From the NCBI GenBank assembly GCA_022496805.1, contig CM040107.1, positions 13,069,501 to 13,133,500 of the forward strand: 64,000 bases of DNA, read 5' to 3'. The first letter of the stretch is position 1. Every line of letters begins with the position of its first letter. Below the pieces are notes generated by a model, which was given only the letters and a program-made list of their open reading frames with translations, ran no database searches and was not told where the DNA came from. The position numbers were made by a program, and so were the translations under genes. This stretch comes from Pohlia nutans. Taxonomy: Eukaryota; Streptophyta; Bryopsida; Bryales; Mniaceae. Shown here piece by piece: positions 35,424-44,352 of this stretch.

Positions 35424-35876
35424 CTAGGGCAGGGGTGGAGAAGGCATTGTCTCCTTCTCTGGTCTAGACTCCTTGACCGGATCCACCCGAGGTTGCGCCT
35501 GGGAAGGACCGCCTACCTCCGGTTGAGGAATTGCCTCTTGTCCTCTCGCCGGCTTCCTCCGGGTCAGCTTCGGCAGTGGAGAATCTTCCTCCTCATCCGG
35601 ATCCTCCCTCCGCTTTGTTCTCTGCTCCGGCTGAGGTCTCGCTCCACGCGGTCGTTCTAGCCCCGGTTCCCTTCTCCTTTCCTGCCGCTCCTCCTGCTCC
35701 GGCCTGGCGGCACCCGGTTGGCCTCCCTCCGGGCGGTCTTCTCTCCACTTGGTCCTGTTCTCCGGATTAGGGCTGGAATCGCCCGGTGGCCTTTTTACCG
35801 GTTGGTCTTCCTTCTCCTTCCGGCGCTCCTCTCCCCGGACTCTGCTCCTATCCGGTTGGGGTGCAGGTGGGGCCAT
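35424..35876 (-). CDS. charged disordered ORF segment of giant element copy 1
   Basis: 150 codons rich in Arg, Glu and Pro (NPENRTKWREDRPEGG, RREDPDEEEDSPLPKLTRR). It lies between the conserved globular part (36020-36508) and the coiled-coil ORF on the same strand. The matching part of the sister ORF is also acidic and basic low complexity. Confidence 0.4.
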   Translation of the reverse strand: MAPPAPQPDRSRVRGEERRKEKEDQPVKRPPGDSSPNPENRTKWREDRPEGGQPGAARPEQEERQERRREPGLERPRGARPQPEQRTKRREDPDEEEDSPLPKLTRRKPARGQEAIPQPEVGGPSQAQPRVDPVKESRPEKETMPSPPLP

Positions 35877-36019
35877 CCTTCTCTCCTCCGGTCACGACCA
35901 CGAACCGGGTCTACTGGTCCCCGCTACTCCTCCCAGAAGCGCCGTCTTCTTCTTGGCCGGGCTTCTCACCCTCGGAATAGGCAGTTTCTCCAACCTCTTC
36001 TTCTATCCTGCCGTGAGGC

Positions 36020-36508
36020 ACCCATGTTTCTTGTACAAGTGGTAGAGAAATGGGGCCAACCGGCATCCCTTCTTGTTGTCGAGGTTATTCACCCACTTCT
36101 AAGTGTTCCGGTGGATCAGGATCGCCTAGTTGATCCATTTCTTTCGGAGAAGGCCAGCGTCACAGTGAGGGTGGTGGGCTTCTCCGGACTGAGGATGGGC
36201 ACTACGTACTGGAGCAGCCGTTGCTCCCGGGGCAGTTTGCAATCCGCCACCTTGAACCCGTCTTTGTCCGAGAGATGACTGAACCGCGTCTTCACCCAAT
36301 CCGTGTCGCCCTTGCCTCCCGGTTCCATGTCCTCGTTGGTGTCCGGGAAGTCGTACAGTTCCCGCCACATCTCCCGGGTCCAACTGCCATACTTTGCCCG
36401 GATGGTTGTCCGGAAGGCGTCCACCATTGGCTCGCCTTCGATTTCCTCCAGCATCCGGGAGTCCTGCACATCCCACACTCTCCCAAACAATCCCAATCCC
36501 ACACTCAC
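36020..36508 (-). pseudogene. conserved globular segment of the giant-element gene, frameshifted
   Basis: Aligns with residues in the sister ORF 37711-39204. Shared landmarks are DSRMLEEIEGE, WTREMWRELYDFP, DGFKVADC and VPILSPEKPTTLTV; after a frameshift near 36116, WVNNLDNKKGCRLAPFLYH and LYKKHGCLT. The last stretch resembles segments in plant transposon-associated Gag-like proteins, but I cannot assign a named domain. A 1-nt shift also separates it from the upstream ORF near 36507. Confidence 0.5.
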
Positions 36509-37248
36509 CCCATCTTCTCGAGGTCCTGCATTAGCTCATCGAAGTCTTGCTCGTGTTGCGGGATGTCCGGGCAAATGCGTTTCTCCGGAATCTTGGCCCC
36601 GGCTTCCCTGCGTGCCATAGCTGCGGACCCCGGGCGGACTTCGTCACTCCTCCGGATGTGGCGCAGCTCCTTCTCCGGATGCGCCCTCTCTTTCCTTGGT
36701 AAACCTCGCGCCTCCCGCTCCGGGCGCTTCCCTTTCCGCTTCCGTGGTGTTCTCCTAACCTCCGTGAGACCCCGCGACCCTCTTCCTGGCTGCACACTTC
36801 CTTTCTTCCTCAAACTCCGCCGGAAATAACGGTGCGCACTGTCCGGATGCTCGCCTATGTCAAATTCTAACCTCGCGTTGCTATTTCTCACTGGGTGTTC
36901 TGTTTCTCTCACTCCCGGGCGCTCAAAATCTGCACAAGACGGTTGCTCACTGCTCTCTACCTCCGGTTCCACACTATCAACTCTACTGCTATCCGGAAGT
37001 ACGAAATTCTGCTGGTGCGGACGACTGGAACTATAGAGAGTGAATGAACAGTGGGTTGCCCAATTTAGAGCGGCCCACTTCAATGCTCGGATCGTGGCCG
37101 GGTCCATCGGAGACCCATCCTCACCTATCTGGTCTCGCGTCCGGTTTCCCACTGGAATCTGCTGTTGATCTAGTCCTGTAGTAATTCCTCTAGAGTGCGC
37201 CCGGATGCCACTCTCTCTCCAAATAAATAACTGGGCCGTTATGGCCAT
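36505..37248 (-). CDS. N-terminal ORF of giant element copy 1, 247 aa
   Basis: ATG at 37248. It includes SPMDPATIRALKWAALNWAT (about residues 46-65) and NFVLPDS, both matched in the sister element by MDPATFRALKWAALIRAV and IFVFPDA. The internal Met of MDPAT (about residue 48) may be the true start, because the sister has only that part conserved. The rest is Arg/Glu/Pro-rich. It ends at a TGA where the sister reading continues, so a frameshift joins it to 36020-36508. Confidence 0.5.
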   Translation of the reverse strand: MAITAQLFIWRESGIRAHSRGITTGLDQQQIPVGNRTRDQIGEDGSPMDPATIRALKWAALNWATHCSFTLYSSSRPHQQNFVLPDSSRVDSVEPEVESSEQPSCADFERPGVRETEHPVRNSNARLEFDIGEHPDSAHRYFRRSLRKKGSVQPGRGSRGLTEVRRTPRKRKGKRPEREARGLPRKERAHPEKELRHIRRSDEVRPGSAAMARREAGAKIPEKRICPDIPQHEQDFDELMQDLEKMG

Positions 37249-37333
37249 TACTTCTCCTATTTATGGCGGAAAGACTACTACTAGTTGCCCTAGAAACTCT
37301 AACTAGCCGTTTTTGAGAAAACGAGGTTTGACA

Positions 37334-37475
37334 GTAAGTACAAGGGAATCTACATCAAGTAAATCGCAAGGCAAGACCGTCTAAGCGAAATAATAGTGCG
37401 AGGAAAGAAAGTATTCGTACCTCAAGAGGATTAATTAGGTGTGCAGCGTCTTCATAAAGCTTTCTCAGAGGCACC
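37334..37475. other. 142-bp spacer between the two opposed giant elements
   Basis: Original host sequence between the two insertion points. It begins GTAAG (TSD of copy 1) and ends GCACC (TSD of copy 2). Confidence 0.7.
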
Positions 37476-37710
37476 TGTCAAACCTCGTTTGACCTAGAAG
37501 TAGAGAGTTAGGGCTTTAGAGTAGCTAGGAATAGTCAGAATCTCCATAAATAAGTGTGGGAGTGACCATAATGGCACATTTAGTTATTTTTGTAGAGGAG
37601 GCGCTCGCGCGCGCTGTAGAGTTATTGCTAGGGTTCGGTTTTGACGACAGGTGTCCGGGTTGGGCACGGGACCCGGACTGGAAACCGGGTAGGGGATGGA
37701 CGGGTCAGGG

Positions 37711-39204
37711 ATGGACCCGGCAACGTTTCGCGCCTTGAAATGGGCGGCTTTAATTAGGGCGGTTCACTATTCATTTTCGCATAGTGTTTCCAGTCCACCC
37801 CTACGCCAGATTTTTGTGTTTCCGGATGCTGTGAGAGAGCAGGGAGAGTGACCGGGTGGCGAGCAAGTATTCCAGGAGCTTAGGCGTAGCGTGCGTAATC
37901 GAGGGAAGGAAGTTTTGGAGCCAGCAGCGATGGGACGGAAGGACAATTGAAGGCTCGGATTGCCAGTTCCGGATAAGTTGGTGCGCCTGGTTACTCCGGC
38001 CGATGCTGGACATAGGGAGCAGCTGCGGAAGGATTTGCGCAAAATTGGTTGTGAGGAATTTTTGTACCTACCATGGGATCTCCACAGTGATGCTATGTTG
38101 CAGGAGTTAGGTGGAAAACCTGTACCGGCGGAATTCCGGGACAGTGAAATCCGGGGGCAGTGGAAGGAGTGGACCTCGAAACACTGGCGCGTGACGTACA
38201 ACTTCCCCAACAGCCCGTTTGGATACGACAAGACCAAGCAGGATTCCGGATGGATGAAGGAAAGGTTTTCTCAACCGGTCTTAGAGAAGGATGGATTCCG
38301 GGTGCAGGACTGCATAGACGACCGGGAGAGGCGCCTGCTACGGTTTTTGATGCCTATTTTGAGCCCGGACAAACCCAGCACCTGTACGATCAAGTTGATG
38401 AAGGCCATTTACGAGGCCTACTTCAACAACCAGAAGACCGGATGGGGACTCATCGTGGACGAGTTGGTGGTCCGGGAAGCGCCGAAACTCGGAAACAAGA
38501 AGGGATGTCCTCTAACCCCTTTTCTGTTTCATTTGTATGACAAGCACGGATGTCTGACGACCAAGGAGAGAGAGCAATGGGAGAACTGCCGGAGGATCAT
38601 GAACCGGGAGCCGCCAAGGGCCCGGGAGGGGAATCCGGATGAGAGCGACGACGAGGACAGCCCGGACGAGGAAGAACGGGAAGAGCAGGAAAAAAGAAGA
38701 GCGGACGAACAAGCATCGGTCAATCCGGATATGGAGGAAGACCAACCGGGGCCCTCGGAGACCCGAGCAAAAGAGGAGGAACCGGGTCAGAAGACACCAT
38801 TGAAGGCGGACCACTTTAGGGCGCGCACCCAAGGCCAACTCAAGAAACTCCAGGAGACTCCGGACGAATCACAGTCCGAGAAAGAACCGGACCAGGAGAC
38901 ACCACCCCGAGGGCAGCTAAAGAGGCGCCTGAGGATTCTGGAAGAAGAGGAGGATGAAGAGGACCAGGACCAGGACACGATTGTGACCGGGGTTAGGGTT
39001 CCTCCAAGGAAGAGGCACAGGAAGACGACACTGGTGGATAGCCGGAGAAAGACGGGACGGGCACCGGAGTCAAGCGGACGTCAGAAGAACGTCAAGGTCA
39101 AAACCAAGAAGGTGCGAGATTCAAAACCGGTGGGGGACGAAGAGGAGTACCCGGAGGAGATCCGGACTTATGAGCAGGCTCCCCAGAAAGGAGCCGGGTG
39201 CTGA
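37711..39204 (+). pseudogene. giant-element gene copy 2, about 497 codons with two TGA stops
   Basis: ATG at 37711 begins MDPATFRALKWAAL. In-frame TGAs lie at 37849 and 37948; the frame is then open to TGA 39202. Order: basic N-terminal region, globular part (PWDLHSDAMLQELGG, WKEWTSKHWRVTYNFPNS, DGFRVQDCIDDRERRLLRF, MPILSPDKPSTC, NKKGCPLTPFLFHLYDKHG), then a long acidic and basic tail (DESDDEDSPDEEEREEQEK). The TGAs fit CGA-to-TGA decay. It is the best copy of the core region in this window. Gag-like or transposon-associated function is only suggested. Confidence 0.55.
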
Positions 39205-39770
39205 TAACGCAACAGGATGAGATCCGGGCTCTGGAGAAGCAGAAGTCGCTCACTTACCGGCTCTTCGCGTCGCTGTTCAAACCGGATGGGGAGGCCCAGA
39301 CGGAGGCCCGGTTGTACCGGGAGAGGGTGGTCGAAGCCGGATTGGACGGTGCTGCCCGAGTGACGAATGTGGTAAAGAAGTAGCCGCAAGGGTCGAAGCA
39401 GCGTTGGTGGAATTCCGGAAACTGCTGACGGAGCATCAAGCAAGATTCCCATCCGGGTCCTAACCGGATGAGAGGGTAGCAAATCAGAGAGGTCTGAATG
39501 CACCCTTAGCCAGTAGTGAATTGTTGGCCGCATTCCATGTATCGCAGGATGCACCTAGAATGGGGGAGATGGATAGGATGATGGCCAGAGGCCAATCCAC
39601 TCTGGAACAGACTTCAAGACCGGCTGCGAGTCCGGTGGTGAGTATGCTGCGGAGAAATCCGGATACCAGTATCGGAGGGGACCAGTCGGAGGCCAGCCTG
39701 GCTAATTTGGCAGACCAGGCTGCTGATCTGGACAGGAAACCGGGTCCAGTGATTGAGGACCACTAATTGC
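39198..39770 (+). pseudogene. 3' coiled-coil remnant of giant-element gene copy 2
   Basis: In another frame 39198-39383 encodes QQDEIRALEKQKSLTYRLFA and LFKPDGEAQTEARLYRERV, matching the coiled-coil ORF of copy 1, then stops. A further open piece runs to 39766. Much of the coiled coil present in copy 1 is missing here, probably by deletion. Confidence 0.5.
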
Positions 39771-39801
39771 CCAGGAATGCTTGGCATTCTTGGGGTCTTC
39801 T

Positions 39802-40068
39802 CACTACTAAAGAGTGCATAAAAACCTAGACAAAACCAACACACATCTGTTGGAATCAACAGAGAATGGGTTTAATGTAGCAAACAATTAGTCATCAGCG
39901 CAGAACCAACAAGTTTTCTGTTGGAACCAACAAGTTCCTGTTGATTTTCTCTTGGTACTAACAAGTTCGTGTTGATTTTTCATGGAATCAACTGTTCCTA
40001 ATCCGCATAGAACCAACAAAAGTTCTGTTGATTTTGTGCGTGTCAGGAACCCCATTTCTCTAGTAGTG
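39802..40068. mobile_element. CACTA MITE, 267 bp, TSD TCT
   Basis: The ends are CACTACTAAAGAG and CTCTAGTAGTG; the TSD is TCT at 39799-39801 and 40069-40071. Subterminal GAACCAACA and CTGTTGATTTT words recur in both orientations, resembling those of the 10.3-13.3 kb element. Giant element copy 1 has the uninterrupted sequence (a CTGGGGTCTTTTTTGTG-like join, minus strand near 33930), which confirms the insertion. Confidence 0.92.
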
Positions 40069-40993
40069 TCTTGTATTACTGTTTCCTTGAAAGCAAACTG
40101 CTGTAGAGCATTATCCGAATATTGTGTATGTGCTGTGGAGTTGTTTGTGGAATGGTACAGTAGTCGAGAGTCCTTTGGTAACCGGGTCGGCAGTCCGGGT
40201 CCTCGAGTGATTCGGGTGTGAAGTCAGAATATGGTTTTTGGGTGATTTAAGGACTGTTTGAAAGAGTGGTTTCTAAGTTCCGTACGCTAGGTAATCCGGG
40301 TTAGTGGCTGGGCAGGTAGGAGGGGGTACTCCGGGTTGCACAGAACTCCTGGACGGGTAGTCCGGTTGAGCTGCCAGCACTCGGACGGTCCAGGCGAGGG
40401 GAAATACGGGATCACAGGACTAAAACATGGCGCTAGAATTCTTGAATACTAGTTTCAGATTCCCCGGATAGTGTCTATTCCGGTTAGTAAGTCGTAGTAA
40501 TTGGGAGAAAGGGGAAACCGGATTGCGCTTGTGTGACACGACTGCTGGTTGGATAAAACTAGCAGTTGAGAGAGCAGTACGGTAAGTACCCGGGATTAGG
40601 AGTTTTGTGAGTATAACCGGAAGGTAGTAAAGTTCCCATCACTTGAATCAGTAGGGAGGGGTGTGTCTTTCAATCCAGCACCACTAATGTGAATGGAGAA
40701 CCCTCTGAGGGGAAACAGAGGTTAAACGAAACCGGATCAGGTCATAACGGTGGACCGGGGGAGAGGAAGATTAGTAAGAAGTCCTCCCCGGAAGGATACC
40801 GGATCTAGTCGTAACCGGGTCAGTCAGTAGGAGACGGCCCGGTTCAAAAGGATAGAGGAATTCAGCTGGTGACAGAGAGAGAGAGATCACCAGTCCGGGA
40901 CCACGATAACCCGGAAACCACCTCTACGAGCGTTTTTAATACGAAAAAGTGCGTTCCAGGGGAATATCCGGTATCACGTGCTACGACAGCACC

Positions 40994-41600
40994 CTATTAG
41001 ACGGAGAACGCGAGCGACGAGAAGTGGACGGTTCTCATGACCGCAAAGGAGAAGGTGAGGACTTGGGCACAGGACGGGTACCACTGTTAGGGGGGCTATC
41101 CACTACACCATGTTGAATTGGCTTGGTGGAAAAGTCCATGGTTGACTAGGCAGTAGCTGCCGAGCAGAAGAAGTTATTTCTACTGAGTATAGCATACTAG
41201 CCGTAGTCCATGATAGAATCGGTGGACACTGTGCATTGGAGGCCAGCACCGTGGGATGGATCGGCAGCGGCATACCTTGCCTGAAGAGAATTAGCAATTG
41301 GATCAAATCCCTGCAACGCATTGCAACGAAACAAAATATTCCAAGCAGTAGAAAAAAGAGGAGAAAAATGATGCTAACTGAATAACGGTGCGACGAAGAC
41401 ATATCACATTCAAGGGATAGCATTCAAGCGTTCATAAAATTCATCTCACAAAGTACTCAAGCGAAAATGTTGTGAACACAAAGGTATATTACAATTACAA
41501 TGAATTATACAGATCAGCAAAGGCAACCAAAGATCGAACCGAGTAGTTTAAAACGGCTACATCACTTAGAGAAGGGCGTCCAGCTATAGTACAGTACAAT
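40994..41600. other. spacer
   Basis: No supported gene or repeat. Confidence 0.35.
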
Positions 41601-41603
41601 GAA

Positions 41604-42551
41604 CTAGGAACTAGGGAGACTACAGGATGCTCGTACAGCCTCGATGAGGAGGTTGTACAGCTGAGGGTCGGGCTCGTCGCACAGCATACGCCGCCCAATA
41701 TTATCGTTCGTGCGGAAAGATAACAACCCTAGGCCTAGACTGCAATGTAGACGCCGAAACCATGGAAGGAGAACATCAGAGAGAAAATGATCGCGCGCAC
41801 CGGCCCCGACGTAGGACAGAGAGTCGGGGAGGACTACATTGTGGGGCTCATTCAAAATGTGCTTATTGGGGCTGCCGTCCACTACAATGGTGTTTGCAGA
41901 CGTGAATCTGCCACCATGGCGCGTGAACAGCTTGTCAGAATTTTTAAGGAAGAAGTCTTTATCAGTGCCAGGCACTTTGAAAGTGGACACCCTACCGTGC
42001 CTATCCCTACACTTGAGGGTTTCTCACGAGTCTTAGCCAAGTACAAGGGAAGGGAGCTGGATGCCGCGGAACAAATACTGCACTACCGAGTCAGAGGTAG
42101 ACTTCTTCATGGAGCTCCAGACGGTAAAGTCCGCGATCATGGTGAGCTCCCGAAGGAACGAGTAGCAGAGTGGACGCAAGTAGACTTCTTTGGGCCCCAC
42201 TACAGCCGGGGTAACGGCTGAGTGCGGCTCAGAATAGTCGTTAAAAGGCGTACGAGTAGTCCAGGATTTCAAATCCTTACAGACGCAGAGGATTCCATTC
42301 ATGTCCAGAACGACATTGAGCCATTTTTTGGGCAGCTTAAGCTGGGGCGACCGAATGACCGCCTCCGAAGAACTTCCACACGAAAGAGGAGGACCGGATC
42401 CCTGGCGACAACAGACAGACAAATGTGTAGCCTGGTACGATCCTGAACTGACACATTTCGGACGACATCGTGATGAAAACGGTAAACGATCGAGGCGAGT
42501 GCGAAGACCAAAATAATAACAAACAATCACTACGAAGCGTATGGATTGCAC
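41604..42551 (-). pseudogene. FCP1/NIF-like HAD phosphatase domain gene, broken
   Basis: One minus-strand frame. The upstream part has KKWLNVVLDMNGILCVC (the DxDx(T/V)-type first motif, second Asp replaced by Asn), then EVYLRPLCYSFLREL and FTVWSSMKKSTSD, the order seen in FCP1-homology (NIF) domains. After TAA (near 42033) and TGA (near 42027) it resumes: LKCRDRHGRVSTFKV, KLFTRHGGRFTSANTIVVDG, SPNKHILN and LLPWFRRLH. The usual VDDSP motif is VDGSP here, so a catalytic Asp is lost. It is related to CTD-phosphatase/TIM50-type proteins, but probably inactive and decayed. Confidence 0.6.
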
Positions 42552-42559
42552 CTAAAGGC

Positions 42560-43000
42560 CGGAGGTCTCGATTGACATCGCACAGACCACACGCACGGCT
42601 GCGGAAAGTGCAACGCCCGTGACGTTAAGAGGAGGGGAGGCCGAAGTTTGTGTACCCTCAATCAATTGCGCATCCCCCTGCAGTCTACGCGCATACACAA
42701 GTGTTTAAGAGGACAGAGGGTCGACACGAGAAGAAGGGACTCCGTGCGAGGCAAGAGCGGGCTCCAAGGACTAACTGTCCCGAGTAGGTTGTGGGGGTGG
42801 GCGAAGAGCATGAGGCAATTGAGCATGAGGCACAGTGTGGGCATAGGCGGAGCCTGCGATGAAACTAGATGAACATAAATTCGCGAGTGAGCAGTATGTA
42901 AATTAAAATAAGGTCCAAAAATTGTAAGTACAAAAAATGTTGATGGAAAAATGTCCAAAATTGTCTTCTCAACCAGCAGTTGAAGATCCTAAGTATTACA
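42560..43000. other. spacer
   Basis: No supported gene. Confidence 0.3.
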
Positions 43001-43005
43001 GCCGT

Positions 43006-43485
43006 CTATACAAAGAGCCTACAAAAAACTATTATAGAAATCAACTCGAGTCGAACTAAAACTATACAAATGACATCGAGTGATTGTTGGGAACCACCTG
43101 CTCCAGTGTCAGTGCCAGGCGAGACGGCAGTGTCCGCATTTGCACTGCCAGTAGCTCCGCTGAATCCGAGATTGTCGACACCAGTAGCGCTTGATGACAT
43201 TTGCCGGGGAGCCGGCGAAGTGGACGGAGCAGACGCAGGAGCGAGTGGAGGCGGGGGCGGCGAAGCGACAGGCGAGGACGACGGGGGAGGCGGAGGAGGA
43301 GCAGCAACATGCGAGTACGATGGTGGAGGCGAAGGAGGCACAACGACAGACAACGGCGCCGGTGGAGCAGAGTCGTCGCTAGATATTGACCCCGACGGAT
43401 AATTAGTCAGCAGCAGAGGTATAGAAGGCAACGGCGGCGGGGGCATTATGGCGACAGGTTGACGTTGCGGAAGTCGCTCTATCAT
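43006..43485 (-). CDS. proline-rich low-complexity ORF, 159 aa
   Basis: Pro/Ser/Ala-rich throughout, with poly-Pro runs and no folded domain visible. It may be the linker or a terminal part of the neighbouring minus-strand gene, or noncoding purine-rich sequence. An AACTCGAGTCGAACT palindrome-like word lies at about 43042-43060. Confidence 0.25.
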   Translation of the reverse strand: MIERLPQRQPVAIMPPPPLPSIPLLLTNYPSGSISSDDSAPPAPLSVVVPPSPPPSYSHVAAPPPPPPSSSPVASPPPPPLAPASAPSTSPAPRQMSSSATGVDNLGFSGATGSANADTAVSPGTDTGAGGSQQSLDVICIVLVRLELISIIVFCRLFV

Positions 43486-43583
43486 TGCCTACATTGTCAG
43501 ATGATGTACTTCTGGAAGTCGACCTGGTTTGATCTCGTTTCCGCCGTTTGAGTAGCAAGAACTTGAACCGTGGCAACCAACGA

Positions 43584-43959
43584 CTACAAAATGCTTTCGT
43601 TGAAAGAGTCACGTTTCTTCCTCTTGGACTTCCGCTCAGAGGAAGGAGTTCCACCTTGACAGCCGAAGGAGGCGGATGAACTCCCGGGGGTCTCCGGAGG
43701 AGCTTGATAATCTTCGTCCTCGTCCTCGTCCTCATCAGAGATGGAGGATTCATCGTCATCCTCAGCTTTCGACTTCTTCTTCGATCGGGAGGACCCTGCT
43801 CCTACAGCAGGGCTACTCTGATTTCCTCCGACCATTACTACATATCCGTCCTGGAGGATGTCCACCTTGTCCAGCTGCAAGGCGTCGTGTGCGATTAGAG
43901 TCCTATAACCTGTACTCGTATTGGGCCCGACAGCATAGCTGTTTATGCAACACATCTGC
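43584..43959 (-). CDS. acidic/basic C-terminal exon of an unknown gene
   Basis: After a TTATTTAG acceptor near 43960 the frame reads CINSYAVGPNTSTGYRTLIA, VDILQDGYVVMVGG, SSRSKKKSKAEDDDESS, a run of EDEDEDED, APPETPGSSSAS and KSKRKKRDSFNESIL, then stops. The mixed acidic and basic tail looks like a nuclear or chromatin-type disordered tail. It is the likely continuation of the gene at 44353-46000 across a palindrome-bearing intron. Confidence 0.45.
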
Positions 43960-44022
43960 CTAAATAACATGGCAGTCATGAATTGACTTAGAAGTCAGAG
44001 AAATGGAGCAGCAAGAAAGACT

Positions 44023-44332
44023 TAGATCGACTCGACCTAAACTTTGACGAACAGGCAGGTTTCAACTATGACGGAGAGACAGGCAACCATAGAGGAGTTA
44101 GTTTGACGTCGAAACGAGCTGAAGAGAGGGAAACTGTGACGGTAAGGTCGACTCGAGCTAACACGACAGGGTTTAGGTCAATGCGTCCTGAATGTACACA
44201 GGATTAGGGTTTGGGAGCTAAACTTACAGCGGAATAGGTCGACCCAATCTGAACCTACAGGAAAGGACTGTCGACAACAGGTTTAGGTCGACCCGAGCTT
44301 ACACTACAAATGTTTCGGTCGACCCGAGCTGA
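44023..44332. repeat. second odd-palindrome family in an inferred intron (7 sites)
   Basis: The consensus is TTAGGTCGA, one base, then TCGACCTAA (19 bp). Sites begin near 44023, 44105 (poor), 44143, 44172 (poor), 44234, 44282 and 44312; several have CCCGAGCT in the right arm. They fall inside the intron of about 43960-44352. The TCGA-S-TCGA core is the same as in the 7102-8219 cluster, but the arms differ. Confidence 0.75.
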
Positions 44333-44352
44333 AGATCGAGTCATGCGCTACG

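Larger units (their letters stand above)
32790..37333 (-). mobile_element. giant LTR-like element carrying ORFs (copy 1), near-TSD GCAAG/GTAAG
   Basis: Read on the minus strand it starts TGTCAAACCTCG (ends at 37333) and finishes CACGTGCTACGACA (at 32790), so it has TGTC...GACA ends. The flanks are GCAAG (32785-32789) and GTAAG (37334-37338): a 5-bp duplication with one transition. Only four terminal bases are inverted, and I see no direct terminal repeats, so it is not a normal TIR transposon or a complete LTR retrotransposon. The best reading is a 4.5-kb solo LTR, or a new element type. It contains GC-rich sense ORFs at the 5' side and about 1.4 kb of noncoding 3' sequence. A related element lies inverted at 37476-40988. 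Confidence 0.7.
37476..40988 (+). mobile_element. giant LTR-like element carrying an ORF (copy 2), TSD GCACC
   Basis: Starts TGTCAAACCTCG and ends CACGTGCTACGACA, matching copy 1 in inverted orientation. The target duplication is perfect: GCACC at 37471-37475 and at 40989-40993. It is 3,513 bp including a 267-bp MITE. The sense gene lies at 37711-39204, with noncoding sequence to the end. The 3' 700 bp matches 32790-33700 of copy 1 closely in inverted order. Independent TSDs show two insertions, not one inverted duplication. Confidence 0.75.

Noticed and set aside
34204..36278. Plus-strand ORFs opposite the giant-element gene
   Set aside because: They are shadows of GC-rich minus-strand coding. 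The sister element supports the minus-strand reading only.
36460..36508. A 45-nt intron (GTGAGT ... TGTGCAG) in the giant-element gene
   Set aside because: It is too short, and the sister ORF encodes matching residues across it; a frameshift is simpler.
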